64,000 bases of DNA from Candidatus Saccharimonadota bacterium. GTDB taxonomy: Bacteria; Patescibacteriota; Saccharimonadia; Saccharimonadales; Saccharimonadaceae. The notes under the pieces were generated by a model. The model worked only from the letters and a program-made list of their open reading frames with translations, had not been told where the DNA came from and searched no databases. Shown one piece after another: positions 1-8,637 of the stretch (positions are counted from its first letter, which is position 1; every line of letters begins with the position of its first letter). Where the stretch lies: the NCBI GenBank assembly GCA_030528025.1, contig JAUMZP010000002.1:198930-262929 (forward strand). Direction: 5' to 3'. A program made the position numbers and the translations under genes.

Positions 1-1
1 G

Positions 2-601
2 GCTAAGAAAATCACTCTAAGCGCTGATGATACGCTATCGGTGCCAGCTAGCGCACTACTAACGGCTGGTATGACGGTAGAGCTCTGGCGTAATGGCAAG
101 CAGACGGTGACAGTAGAGGAGGAAGTCGACTTCAAGACGGAGGAGATTAAGGATGCCGACCGCGAGCGTGGCAAAAAAGAAGTCAAGACCGAGGGCAAAA
201 AAGGCAAGAAGGCCGTGACGTACGAGATTATTATGAAGAATGGCCACGAAGAGTCGCGCAAACAGCTTAGTAGTGTGGTAACGCAAGAGCCAGTCAACCG
301 GGTCGAGATCGTGGGGACGAAGAAGAAGTCGGTTGATACTACCTTTAGTGGTGATTTTTCAGGGGCACTAGCAAAACTACGTAGCTGTGAAGGGGGGTAT
401 ACCTCCAACACTGGCAATGGTTACTACGGTGCGTATCAATTTGACATCAAGACCTGGGGTGGCTTTGGTGGCTATGCCAACGCAGCAGAAGCACCACCAG
501 AGGTCCAAGACCAAAAAGCCTGGGAAACGTACCAGCGTCGTGGCTGGCAGCCCTGGCCAACATGTAAGAATAAGATGGGGCTGCAAGACATCTACCGCTA
601 G
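2..601 (+). CDS. G5-domain protein with Rpf-like transglycosylase domain (5'-partial)
   Basis: The reading frame is open to the window edge, so the N-terminus and any signal peptide lie outside. A G5 domain comes first (roughly residues 25-110 of the visible part, ending in VEIVGTK). A compact C-terminal domain follows with LRSCEGGY, NTGNGYYGAYQF and RRGWQPWPTC. This matches the resuscitation-promoting-factor/transglycosylase-like lysozyme fold; in that family the Glu of the CE(S/G)G motif is catalytic. Likely role: extracellular peptidoglycan cleavage, on its own wall or that of an actinobacterial host (inference). It lies 21 nt upstream of another G5 protein, so the two are probably cotranscribed. 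Rpf-type domains are typical of Actinobacteria, so this may be host-derived. Confidence 0.8.
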   Translation, partial: AKKITLSADDTLSVPASALLTAGMTVELWRNGKQTVTVEEEVDFKTEEIKDADRERGKKEVKTEGKKGKKAVTYEIIMKNGHEESRKQLSSVVTQEPVNRVEIVGTKKKSVDTTFSGDFSGALAKLRSCEGGYTSNTGNGYYGAYQFDIKTWGGFGGYANAAEAPPEVQDQKAWETYQRRGWQPWPTCKNKMGLQDIYR

Positions 602-622
602 CAGCCTAGCTAAGAGGACGAG

Positions 623-1669
623 ATGATTACGAAAAGTCTCCATCATCTGTGGCAGCATCGTCAACCAATGATTGCTTGCTTGCTGGGGCTGAGTATCATA
701 AGCGGCCTTGCCGTGGCAAGCTATGCTTCGGCTCAGAGCCCAGCAGCGGTGCCAGCTCGACTGGTTACTGTAGTAGAGAATGGTCGAGAGCGTGCTGTGT
801 ACTCGACTGCTTCGTCTGTGCGGGAGCTTATCGCTACCTCTGGTATGAAGATCGATGCCTCGCATGATTCCGTCTCGCCCCACCTTGACGCGCTACTAGC
901 GCAAGCAGCGCCAACAGTGACAATCCAGCGTGCTCGGTTAGTTACTGTGATAGATGGTAAGAAACGTTCTCGTGTGCTCACCGCAGCACGGGTCCCGCAG
1001 GATATTGCCAAGGCGGCTGGTATGGTACTCTACCGCGAGGATAGAGTCAGTCTCCAGACGCCTGGCAACATTGCACTGGACGGGCCAAGTGAGATGATGA
1101 CTATTCACCGCGCACCAACACATACAGTGACAGCGGAGGAACCGATTGCATTTGCAACTGAGACGATCAAAGACAAGCAGCAGTTCATCGGTAGCAAAAC
1201 AATTAAGCGAGCTGGCCAGCCAGGCATTCGCCGCTTGACTTATACAGTCGAGATGAAGGATGGTGCTGAGGTGCAACGCCGCCTAACAGCACAAACAGTG
1301 GTAAAGCAGCCGACTGCGCAAGTAGAAGTAGTTGGGACCAAGCCTAAGAATCCATTGACGAAGAGCAAGGGTACACATCACTTTACTGACAGCAAAGGGG
1401 TGAGCCACCGCGAGACATACTACGATTTGCCGATGAACGTTGCCATGCACAACTGTGGTGGTGGCACCTACACTATTCGCGGTGATGGCGCTAAGGTTGA
1501 CAAAGACGGCTACATCCTCGTGGCAGCGAATTATAGCAACTACCCACGCTGCTCGGTGGTTGAAACAAGCATGGGTCCAGGCAAAGTGTACGATACCGGA
1601 AGCTTTGCTACTAAGCATCCACATGGCTTTGACCTCGCAACGGATTGGACGAAGGCGGATGGCAAGTAG
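623..1669 (+). CDS. Exported DUF348-G5 protein with C-terminal 3D-like (YabE/Rpf2-type) domain
   Basis: The protein has 348 aa. A hydrophobic N-terminal segment (about residues 17-37, ending ASYASAQS) looks like a signal peptide or anchor. Two DUF348 repeats follow (about 45-85 and 104-146, each starting ARLVTV), then a G5 domain (about 160-238) that ends VEVVGTK like the preceding gene. The C-terminal domain carries VYDTGSF and GFDLATDW, resembling the 3D (three-Asp) double-psi barrel of YabE and MltA-type lytic enzymes. Likely an extracytoplasmic wall-remodelling enzyme or sensor. The start is preceded by a GAGG-rich sequence. Domain order is well supported; enzymatic activity is inferred. 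Confidence 0.75.
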   Translation: MITKSLHHLWQHRQPMIACLLGLSIISGLAVASYASAQSPAAVPARLVTVVENGRERAVYSTASSVRELIATSGMKIDASHDSVSPHLDALLAQAAPTVTIQRARLVTVIDGKKRSRVLTAARVPQDIAKAAGMVLYREDRVSLQTPGNIALDGPSEMMTIHRAPTHTVTAEEPIAFATETIKDKQQFIGSKTIKRAGQPGIRRLTYTVEMKDGAEVQRRLTAQTVVKQPTAQVEVVGTKPKNPLTKSKGTHHFTDSKGVSHRETYYDLPMNVAMHNCGGGTYTIRGDGAKVDKDGYILVAANYSNYPRCSVVETSMGPGKVYDTGSFATKHPHGFDLATDWTKADGK

Positions 1670-1693
1670 ATACTGCGCAGAATCCTGATATAT

Positions 1694-3367
1694 TTATTGT
1701 GCTGCTGCGATGGTCTCAGCGTATAATTGTTCGAACGTCTTCTTTTTACCCTGACCTCGTCCACCAAGTCGTTTGCCACTCCTCCGCCTGAAGTTTTTGC
1801 CATGATGCCGCTTTTCTGGGTTGTCTCGGGCTGATCGTGCTTGCCCAACAGCATCTGAGCGGTTGATCTCGCGCATAATAGAAGAAATATCACGCGAAGT
1901 CAGTGACGTATGAGCGGCCTCATCAGATTGTTTTGTTATGTGAGAGCGATGTTTTGTTGCTGCTGACCGCACAGTGTGTTTAGTATGATGTTTCTTGGGC
2001 GGCGGTGCTTGTTCTTGTGTGGTGGGTTGGTTCTGAAAGTCAGGAGTATAATCCATTAAGACGAGATCGCGTTTTGCGAGACATGCAAAGAGCTCGTCTT
2101 GGGCGTGGCTAGGCATATCGATGCCAAACTCATGATAGAGAACACTGATAACACGGCGTTTTGTGGGGTGCTGTGCTGGGTCAATCTCTGTTATTAATTG
2201 GTATACCATATCGGCAATAGCAGTTGTATCAGGAGTGGTAGTGTGCTCATACACTGTACTTATTTGACTACGATCAGCCAGTGTTGTTGCTGAGTGCTTG
2301 GTATCTAGGTTATTAGGTTGATGAGTATCCGATGAGTGAGGCGCATGTGTTAGTGGCTCGTGAGGTGATGGTGCGTTGGGGCGAGACGGGCGAATATCAT
2401 GATCAGTATCCGGACGGGTATCAACTACGACGACGGCGGGGTTGAGTTGATACGTGCGCCCACGCCGCTGGCCAAGTGCTTGTACAACAGGGGTTGACTC
2501 GTCTGTAAGCCAGGCAAGTTGTGATAGCAAAACGCGTGCGCTGCGGGAAAAAGTGGTTCGTCTTGTATTTTCGCTGCGTGCATGAGGCTGAAAGCCATAC
2601 TCGCGGATATTGTGAGACCGCATAACTTTATCGCGATGGCAGAGGAGGGTGTTGAAGATAAATAATTCATCTCCAGATAGGATGGTGCGATGATCTCCGA
2701 TAGCAATAGTACTATCGCTTTCTATTGTTAGAGTGATTGGGTCGACATCCTCAGGTGGACTCACCGCAGGAATGTAATCGGGTGACACGATACGAGCGTA
2801 GAGATCAGGCATTTCCTGCTTATCACGTGCTTCGACAGAGGATATTGCGGTGGCTGGTTCTGATGATAGCTCGGCGTTGGCTTCTTCTGCTAGGGGCGTG
2901 GTCTCTAATGTCTTGGATGGTGACAGTGTTTCCAATGGTTGAGCTGCCTCAGATTCGTCTGCGAAAGAAGTAGAAGGATCTGCCTTGGAAAGTGATTGTA
3001 GTGATGATGGTATGTTGTGCTCTTGAGAGTCTGTAGCAGGGGTGGGATCAATAATAGACTTAGGGCTATCTGATGATAGTGAGACGTCTGGCTTAGTAAC
3101 TGCCTGAGATTCGTAACTAGCAAGCTGTGGGATAAATGACATGCTAAGCTCTGCTATGCGCGCGAGCTGTGCTTGGATTCGTTGGTGGCGACGTTCTTCT
3201 GTTTCTTCTGTTTCTTCGCTATGCTTATGAGTAGCCCAGTATCCAACAGCGGCGGAGCCAATGAGCGCGACTTGCTCTTCAATGATGCGAAGCTTTTCTT
3301 CAAGTAGCTCGGGCAGAGATAAGTGATAAGAGTCTGAAGGTGTGTCTGAGGTTTCTTTGGTATCCAT
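1694..3367 (-). CDS. Hypothetical low-complexity protein, 557 aa
   Basis: I do not recognise a family. Residues 1-70 look helical and charged. Residues about 80-220 are Ser/Thr/Glu/Pro-rich and probably disordered. A folded block around 230-310 (DELFIFNTLLCHRD ... RRGRTYQLNPAVVVVD) could be a small winged-helix or DNA-binding module. A second small block near 385-440 (VYQLITEIDPAQHPTKRRVISVLYHEF) is followed by a basic tail (FRRRSGKRLGGRGQGKKK). A basic C-terminus plus an acidic N-terminus suggests nucleic-acid or surface interaction, but this is a guess. The start is supported by CATAAT placed 6 nt before the ATG. It is transcribed divergently from rsmA across repeat element A. Confidence 0.6.
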   Translation of the reverse strand: MDTKETSDTPSDSYHLSLPELLEEKLRIIEEQVALIGSAAVGYWATHKHSEETEETEERRHQRIQAQLARIAELSMSFIPQLASYESQAVTKPDVSLSSDSPKSIIDPTPATDSQEHNIPSSLQSLSKADPSTSFADESEAAQPLETLSPSKTLETTPLAEEANAELSSEPATAISSVEARDKQEMPDLYARIVSPDYIPAVSPPEDVDPITLTIESDSTIAIGDHRTILSGDELFIFNTLLCHRDKVMRSHNIREYGFQPHARSENTRRTTFSRSARVLLSQLAWLTDESTPVVQALGQRRGRTYQLNPAVVVVDTRPDTDHDIRPSRPNAPSPHEPLTHAPHSSDTHQPNNLDTKHSATTLADRSQISTVYEHTTTPDTTAIADMVYQLITEIDPAQHPTKRRVISVLYHEFGIDMPSHAQDELFACLAKRDLVLMDYTPDFQNQPTTQEQAPPPKKHHTKHTVRSAATKHRSHITKQSDEAAHTSLTSRDISSIMREINRSDAVGQARSARDNPEKRHHGKNFRRRSGKRLGGRGQGKKKTFEQLYAETIAAAQ

Positions 3368-3450
3368 GTATGGATTATGCCATAGTACATAGATTTACAC
3401 AATATTTTTCCACTTTAGCTACTATTTTTTATATTTTTTCATCCCAACAT

Positions 3451-3791
3451 ATAGTACAAATCGATTTGTACTATAGTTACCCTGTTTTTTCCCTGTTAGT
3501 GTGGGTCCTCTTTTCTCTTCTCTTATATATTTATATATAATAAGGAGAGAAATCGATATGGATATATAGATGTATATAGAGATATAAAGATAAAGTAAAT
3601 AGAGAGAAAGATAAAAATAGATAAAGAGAATAAATAAAGATAAATAAATAAAAATAGAGATAAGAATATAGATATAGAAATATAGAGAAAGAGAGTTATA
3701 GAGATATATAGAGATAGGTATAGAAATAGATAGATATTAGATAAAGAAGGAGAAGATAGAATATAAGAATTATGATAAAAAGAAATTATGG
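3451..3791 (+). repeat. GATA-rich intergenic repeat element, copy A
   Basis: The element fills most of the 486-nt divergent gap between the 557-aa gene and rsmA. It starts with a perfect 24-nt palindrome (3451-3474, arms ATAGTACAAATC/GATTTGTACTAT). TTACCCTG, a pyrimidine tract, an AT block (TATATATTTATATATAATA) and AAGGAGAGAAATCGATATGG follow. The last part is a degenerate AGATA/TAGA/GAGA tract. From 3555 to 3791 the top strand has no C at all (237 nt). A second copy with the same order of parts lies at 58126-58488. No protein is encoded: the ATG after GGAGAG reaches a stop after three codons. Function unknown. Confidence 0.8.
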
Positions 3792-3841
3792 CTATAGAAG
3801 GTATCAGTCAGTTATGCAGAGCATACTGTTACTAACCCTGG

Positions 3842-3847
3842 TATAAT
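3842..3847 (+). promoter_or_regulatory. -10 element of rsmA (leaderless start)
   Basis: A perfect TATAAT ends 6 nt before the rsmA ATG, which places the expected transcription start on the start codon. No good -35 hexamer is visible 16-18 nt upstream. Confidence 0.65.
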
Positions 3848-3853
3848 ACAACT

Positions 3854-4636
3854 ATGGCATTACAAAATAAAAAATCTCTAGGGCAGCATTGGCTCAAAGA
3901 CCCGGATATGCTGGCGGCGATTGCCGATGCAGCGGCACTAACCCCTGACGATACAGTATTGGAAATTGGTCCTGGACTTGGCACATTGACAAGCCGGCTC
4001 CTTGCCCGGGCGGGCAGGGTCACCGCGGTAGAGTACGACACTGATCTAGCGCGCAAACTACCAGGACAATTCCCGGGCAAGCAATTAACAGTCATACATG
4101 AAGATATTCTGCAGTTTGATCTTAGCCAGCTTCCCACTGGCTATGTCGTGGTAGCAAATGTACCATATTATATTACGAGCAAGATTGTCCAAAAGCTGCT
4201 GACAGCGGAGAATAAGCCGCGCCGCACAGTACTGCTGGTGCAGAAGGAGGTGGCTGAGCGAATCGCCGCTGAGCCCGGTGCAATGAGCCTATTAGGCGTG
4301 AGCGCTCAGCTCTATGCTGAGGCGAAGCGAGGCCCAGTGGTACCGCGCCAATTCTTTGTGCCACCGCCCAAGGTAGATTCGCAGGTAGTGGTGCTCGAGA
4401 CGCGCACTCAGCCTCTCGTGTCGCTAGCGGACGAAAAGGACTTCTTCCGCGTGGTGCGGGCGGGCTTTGTAGCGAAGCGCAAGAAGCTGCGCAGTGCACT
4501 TGCGGCAGGCCTTGCACTAGACAAGGCAGAGGTCGAGACGATGCTGCAATACGCTGGTATATCGCCAGACTGGCGGGCAGAGGATGTGTCGATTGCCCAG
4601 TGGCTCACTATTATGCAGGAGTGGCGCGCGCGATGA
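3854..4636 (+). CDS. rsmA: 16S rRNA (adenine1518-N6/adenine1519-N6)-dimethyltransferase
   Basis: This 260-aa protein is the KsgA/RsmA SAM-dependent methyltransferase that dimethylates two adenines in 16S rRNA helix 45 late in 30S assembly. Visible motifs are the N-terminal KSLGQHWL, SAM-binding LEIGPGLGTLT (motif I), the acidic VEYD, catalytic NVPYYI (motif IV, usually NLPYY/NIPYY), and PRQFFVPPPKVDS in the C-terminal half. Length is normal. The stop overlaps the next start (ATGA), so the YfiH-like gene is translationally coupled. Confidence 0.95.
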   Translation: MALQNKKSLGQHWLKDPDMLAAIADAAALTPDDTVLEIGPGLGTLTSRLLARAGRVTAVEYDTDLARKLPGQFPGKQLTVIHEDILQFDLSQLPTGYVVVANVPYYITSKIVQKLLTAENKPRRTVLLVQKEVAERIAAEPGAMSLLGVSAQLYAEAKRGPVVPRQFFVPPPKVDSQVVVLETRTQPLVSLADEKDFFRVVRAGFVAKRKKLRSALAAGLALDKAEVETMLQYAGISPDWRAEDVSIAQWLTIMQEWRAR

Positions 4637-5376
4637 TCCGGGCTGATCAGCCTACCTGCTTCCCGCCAGAACTCCTTGTTAGCGTGTCATCGAGCAGTGA
4701 TGGCACAATGCTTGACCGCACGTTAGGTGAGATACATCATCCGCAGGTAGTGGCACACCGACAGGCCTTTTGCCAGGCGAGTGGGGCCGCATATACAGAG
4801 GTGGTGTATCAACGGGTTGTCTATGGCGCAGGCCGCAGCTATGACCAGCTCTGCGAGGTCGATAGCGCTGCAACAACTCGCCATACTGCCGAGATGGTAG
4901 CGGACGGCCTCGTGACGCACTCGCCTAGAGTGGGGTTGCTATTGCCAGTAGCTGATTGCGTGGCCACGGTGCTGTATGATCCGGTGCAGCGGGTGCTCGC
5001 GCTATTGCATCTGGGGCGGCATTCGACACTCTCACCACTGCTTGTTCGGACAATTGATCGCCTCGTCCACGAAGGCTCCCGGGCAGAGGATATTATTGTT
5101 TGGATGAGCCCGAGCGCGCAGCGGCAGAGCTATGTGATGCAGTATTTCGACCAAATGGCTGACCCAGCTTGGCAGCCCTTTTGCTCGCACGAAGCTGATG
5201 GTATCCATCTTAACCTGCAGGGCTTTAATGCTGCTGCGTGCCAGCGCGCGGGCATTGCGCCGCGCAATATCCACATCTCGCCTGTCGATACAGTGACAAG
5301 CCCTGACTACTTCTCGCACGCAGCGGGTGACACTGCTGGGCGGTTTGCGGTGCTGGCAATGATGCGAGAAAATTAA
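4633..5376 (+). CDS. YfiH/PgeF family (Cu-oxidase_4 domain) protein, variant active site
   Basis: A 247-aa protein if it starts at the ATG overlapping the rsmA stop. The order of conserved blocks fits the YfiH family: VVYGAG, ADGLVTHSPRVGLLLPVADCVATVLYD, then ALLHLGRH, and the C-terminal SPDYFSHAAGDTAGRFAVLAMM. Family members bind metal through a His of a QVHG-type motif, the Cys of ADC and the His of HAGWRG, and are reported as purine nucleoside phosphorylases/adenosine deaminases or peptidoglycan-editing factors. Here the first His appears to be Tyr (RVVYGAG) and HAGWRG is HLGRHS, while Cys and the second His remain. The active site may be altered. Family call fairly sure, activity unsure. 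Confidence 0.7.
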   Translation: MIRADQPTCFPPELLVSVSSSSDGTMLDRTLGEIHHPQVVAHRQAFCQASGAAYTEVVYQRVVYGAGRSYDQLCEVDSAATTRHTAEMVADGLVTHSPRVGLLLPVADCVATVLYDPVQRVLALLHLGRHSTLSPLLVRTIDRLVHEGSRAEDIIVWMSPSAQRQSYVMQYFDQMADPAWQPFCSHEADGIHLNLQGFNAAACQRAGIAPRNIHISPVDTVTSPDYFSHAAGDTAGRFAVLAMMREN

Positions 5377-5536
5377 CGGCAATCCGCAGATAGACGAACG
5401 TCAAGCTCCTCCGTGGTATGACTGCGTCAGCTACTCCCATATACCTTGCAATATATAATTACATCAGCTATTCTGTGATAAGAAAAGGTTTGTCCATTAA
5501 TCGACCGCGGGTGGATGCAAGAGAAGGAGTATGATT

Positions 5537-6199
5537 ATGGGATGGTTTAAGAATTCGTTTGGCATTGGAGCTGGTGTAACGCTGGGAGATATGGCGGCCC
5601 AGACTGGTGTTGCTATGGCAGTTGATATTATTGATGGATCGACTAAGAAACTGCAGGACGACTATCGCATTGAGCATTTTGACCCAATTGTCCGCGACGA
5701 TATTTCGCACATTATTGCACGTAGCGCGCTGAGTGAGATGTCATATCCCTTTCCTACTGAGCTCGATTCCAATGCGAAGGCCGCGCAGCAGCCAGGGGAG
5801 CGGAAGAGCTTCGTGCAGCGGCATAAAATCGCCGTCGGTATAACTGCTGCGCTTGTGCTGGTGGCGATATGCAACCCCAAGCAAAGCGCTATCGTGTTGC
5901 TTATTGGGCTGTGGCTGCTGATTGTTGCCGTCGGCATCGCTGTATTCAAAAAAGCAAGCCACACCGCCACAGGCATGATGGTTGGTGCGCTCAGTGCACC
6001 AAGGGAGCAGCTTATCAAGGATGGTCAGCAGTATTGGCGTATTCGCGAATATGTGCGCCAAGCTCTGGCTGCGTCTGAACTCAGCCCACAAGATGCTGTA
6101 CTAAAACTTAGTCGCACCCAACTTGGGCAGCAATTCCCAGACACAGTGGAAGAGATCGAAGCAAACGCCTTTTACTATAAGCAAAAATTACAGCAATAA
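5537..6199 (+). CDS. Hypothetical membrane protein, ~220 aa
   Basis: No family is recognised. The N-terminus is Gly/Ala-rich (WFKNSFGIGAGVTLGDMAAQ) and could associate with the membrane. Two adjacent hydrophobic helices lie around residues 98-137 (IAVGITAALVLVAI and AIVLLIGLWLLIVAVGIAVF). A soluble helical C-terminus follows, with an EYVRQALAASELSPQDAVLKLSRTQLG stretch. I chose the second of two close ATGs because GGAG at 5526-5529 is 7 nt from it but only 1 nt from the first (5531). Confidence 0.6.
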   Translation: MGWFKNSFGIGAGVTLGDMAAQTGVAMAVDIIDGSTKKLQDDYRIEHFDPIVRDDISHIIARSALSEMSYPFPTELDSNAKAAQQPGERKSFVQRHKIAVGITAALVLVAICNPKQSAIVLLIGLWLLIVAVGIAVFKKASHTATGMMVGALSAPREQLIKDGQQYWRIREYVRQALAASELSPQDAVLKLSRTQLGQQFPDTVEEIEANAFYYKQKLQQ

Positions 6200-6219
6200 G
6201 CAAATAGAAGGAGCAACCC

Positions 6220-6567
6220 ATGCGCATTATCAAACGTCCAGCAACCACCATCCCTAAAGAATCTGCTCGCGGTGGCAGTGGAGCACGCAAAGTCTATGTG
6301 TCGGCTGAGCACACCACAAGCCCATATTGCGAGGCGATCACCCATGGTTAGCTACCTACAGGCGCAACTTTTGACTGGCATGACCACCCCGGTGTCGAGG
6401 AAACAATGATTGTCCTCAAAGGTAGTGGCGAGGTGTCTGACGCAGATGGTACATATACCTACAATCCAGGCGACGTCTTTATCTTTCCACCCGATACGCA
6501 GCACAAGATCCACAACCCAGGGCCAGACGAACATGAGATGATATTCATGAGCATTACAGGGAAGTAG
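6220..6567 (+). pseudogene. Cupin-domain protein interrupted by an in-frame TAG
   Basis: Read through, the frame gives a 115-codon single-domain cupin: FDWHDHPGVEETMIVLKGSGEVSD, then YNPGDVFIFPPDTQHKIHNPG. These are the two cupin motifs with metal-ligand His/Glu pattern HxH...E and H. Codon 44 is TAG (6349-6351), just before the first motif (THG*LPTG). The frame is intact on both sides, so this is one substitution and not a shift. A GAAGGAG ribosome-binding site precedes the ATG. No internal start would restore the first strand segments, so I call it a recent pseudogene; a sequencing error at one base is the alternative. Confidence 0.75.
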
Positions 6568-7411
6568 CTATTTCCATACGATACAGGCAAGACCGAGTGT
6601 TGCTAGCGTCGTTGCAAGGATATTTTGTTGTGGGTGATCACGCTCACCAAGCAGTAATGCGCTGAGTATCATGATGATAATAACCCCGGTTCCAGAAATG
6701 AAACTCGTGATGCTCACTAGCCCTGTACTAAGGGCGAGCACAAAATAATGTGCAGACAAAGCCCGAAATGTCATGAGCAGATAGGTCTTCTTTTGATAAA
6801 AGAGTCAACGATCAATTGGTCGTTTGAGCACCAGAACAATACCCCACAGAAGCGGTGTTGCGATATATGCCATAAGCGTCATATAGGTAACGTAGCCAAC
6901 AGAAGTCACAAGCTTTTTCTCAACAATGTTCAAACAGGCAATTGTCATAGCGCAGCTCACAGCCCATGCAACACCAGCTCGAGTAACCTTGTGTGATCCT
7001 CGCTGACGAATGATGAAGGCAGCCATGAAGATAAGCCCACCGCCAGCAATTTGGCGGAACGAGACATATTCTCCAAGGAGAATGGCACCAAGGATGGTCA
7101 CAAAGAGTAGCCGTACATTATACAAAACCGAATGGGCGCCTGCCTCGAGGTGCTGCAACGATAGCGTATTGGTAATATGGAGCGCTATGGTGAGACTTAA
7201 CGCCAGACACAAGAGGAAACCTACCTCGCCAGTCATAGCACTGAGATGAAGTGGTACGAACCACGATACAATAATAATCGGGAGAGCAATACCTGTCTGC
7301 ATGAGTGCAGCCTGCAACCCAAGGGTCGGCGCGTCGGCTCAGTGAGCGGCGCAGCACTAGATTGTACCCGACAAGCCCAACGAGATGGAGAATAAGGAAA
7401 CTATACCACAT
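6568..7411 (-). pseudogene. EamA/DMT-family transporter, frameshifted and with in-frame TGA
   Basis: Three pieces join into one multi-helix permease of about 280 residues. The N-terminus MWYSFLILHLVGLVGYNLVLRRSLSRRADP begins at 7411. A frameshift near 7315-7330 leads to LGLQAALMQTG and the core (GAILLGEYVSFRQIAGGGLIFMAAFIIRQ). TGA at 6805-6807, in the same frame, separates LKRPIDR from LFYQKKTYLLMTFRALS and the last helices (SALLLGERDHPQQNILATTLATLGLACI). The repeated LLGE motif and about ten helices fit drug/metabolite exporters. Two independent lesions make loss of function likely. Its end abuts the end of the cupin pseudogene without a gap. Confidence 0.7.
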
Positions 7412-7563
7412 AAGTTAGTGATATCCCGGCCGATTTCTTAATTGCTTTAATGTTGCATATAAATCTAGCGGTGTTGGTGTATGAGAGACGGCTGTTGGTT
7501 CTTCTGGGTTGCATTTGTGTTGCGCGGAGTCGTACAGTCATAATAGCTATTATTGTAACATCT

Positions 7564-8589
7564 TTAATTTTTATGCGTGAGGTCTTCGCCCAGCTTGTCA
7601 CGCAGCTTTGCTGGCACAGGATAACCTTTCTCTTGAAGCTGAGCGAGGATACGTACCTGCTGCTCAGGTGTATAATATACGGTTGGGCGTCGACCTTGCT
7701 CTTTGCGCGTTATACCGGTCATATTATCCTCGCCTTCGGATTTTTCTTGATTAAGGGCGGCAATAGCTCGTCGCACTGTCATGTCGTGTACACCGAGTGC
7801 TCTGGCGAGTTGCGGGCAGGTCATTTCTTCTTCCTGCGGAGGGAGGAGCGTATGGGTATTGGTGTCGTAGGGGCGAAGATGCTCTTGGAGGCTCAGAAGT
7901 TGTTTGGGTGTGATGAATGGGCGCATCGAATTGCCGCGTGGAGCGATAATGATCTCGCCAATCTTCTGGATGACCTGAGGATTCCTCAACGCTTTCTCGA
8001 CCGCATACGGTGTTATATCAAGGTGGCGAGAAGCCTGGCCAATAGATATAAGTGGCTCTGGGTTATGATGATAGACGCCATGGAGCCAGTTATTGTTAGT
8101 CTGGTCGGCAGCGATACGCTGATGCACATCAGCAAGTGGGCTCGTGAGTGCATCATACATATACCAGGCAAAATGATGATCGGTCGATAGAGCAACACCG
8201 CACGTCTCATCTTGCACGAGCTCAGCAAGATCATGTTTTCTATACTCATGCAATGGTTGATAGCTATTGCCCTGAGCCTGTGCGGCTTGTTCTACAGCTG
8301 GAGTATCAAAAACAAAAGCAATATCTGGATAAGTGATAACGGTGCGAGCAGGCTGGGTGTCGTGTGGTTGGATGGTTGCAATAAAGCGAAGGAGTTGCTG
8401 TGATGCAGATGTTTCTTGAATATGTTGCGATATATAGGCCTGCGCCGGGTCGTGAGTAGAAAGACCGAGATCATTCTCAAGCAAAAAGCGTAGAAGTTTG
8501 TGCAAGTCGTTGAGCTTTTCTGCTTGAGCAGTATGACTGTCAAATGTCTCGGGTAATCGTGCTGATTGCTGGGGTTTTTCCATACGCAT
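7564..8589 (-). CDS. HTH-containing protein, paralogue of the upstream neighbour
   Basis: The protein has 341 aa. The N-terminal half (LLRFLLENDLGLSTHDP, TVITYPDIAFVFDT, FAWYMYDALTSPLADVHQRI) is shared with the 381-aa gene at 8638-9783 but matches no family I know. The C-terminal half holds two helix-turn-helix-like segments: ISIGQASRHLDITPYAVEKALRNP and MTCPQLARALGVHDMTVRRAIAALNQ. This suggests a DNA-binding regulator with an N-terminal sensing or partner domain. Of three nearby ATGs I chose 8589, because TATAGT at 8601-8596 stands exactly 6 nt before it. Its exact role is unknown. Confidence 0.6.
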   Translation of the reverse strand: MRMEKPQQSARLPETFDSHTAQAEKLNDLHKLLRFLLENDLGLSTHDPAQAYISQHIQETSASQQLLRFIATIQPHDTQPARTVITYPDIAFVFDTPAVEQAAQAQGNSYQPLHEYRKHDLAELVQDETCGVALSTDHHFAWYMYDALTSPLADVHQRIAADQTNNNWLHGVYHHNPEPLISIGQASRHLDITPYAVEKALRNPQVIQKIGEIIIAPRGNSMRPFITPKQLLSLQEHLRPYDTNTHTLLPPQEEEMTCPQLARALGVHDMTVRRAIAALNQEKSEGEDNMTGITRKEQGRRPTVYYTPEQQVRILAQLQEKGYPVPAKLRDKLGEDLTHKN

Positions 8590-8637
8590 TACCATACTAT
8601 AGCATAGGTAGTGGGAGCGTGTGTTGAGCCTAAGTGT

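Noticed and set aside
3541-3791. GATA tract as a simple microsatellite
   Set aside because: The unit is degenerate rather than a fixed tandem repeat, and the same hairpin and core precede it in both copies, so slippage alone does not explain it.
6220-7411. Recoded TGA or TAG as sense codons (as UGA=Gly in some CPR lineages)
   Set aside because: TGA ends many intact genes here, several at precise ATGA overlaps, and the interrupting stops include TAA, TAG and TGA together with frame shifts. Ordinary pseudogenes explain them.
7450-8190. 246-aa plus-strand ORF over the first HTH paralogue
   Set aside because: It is antisense to a protein whose paralogue next door confirms the minus-strand frame.
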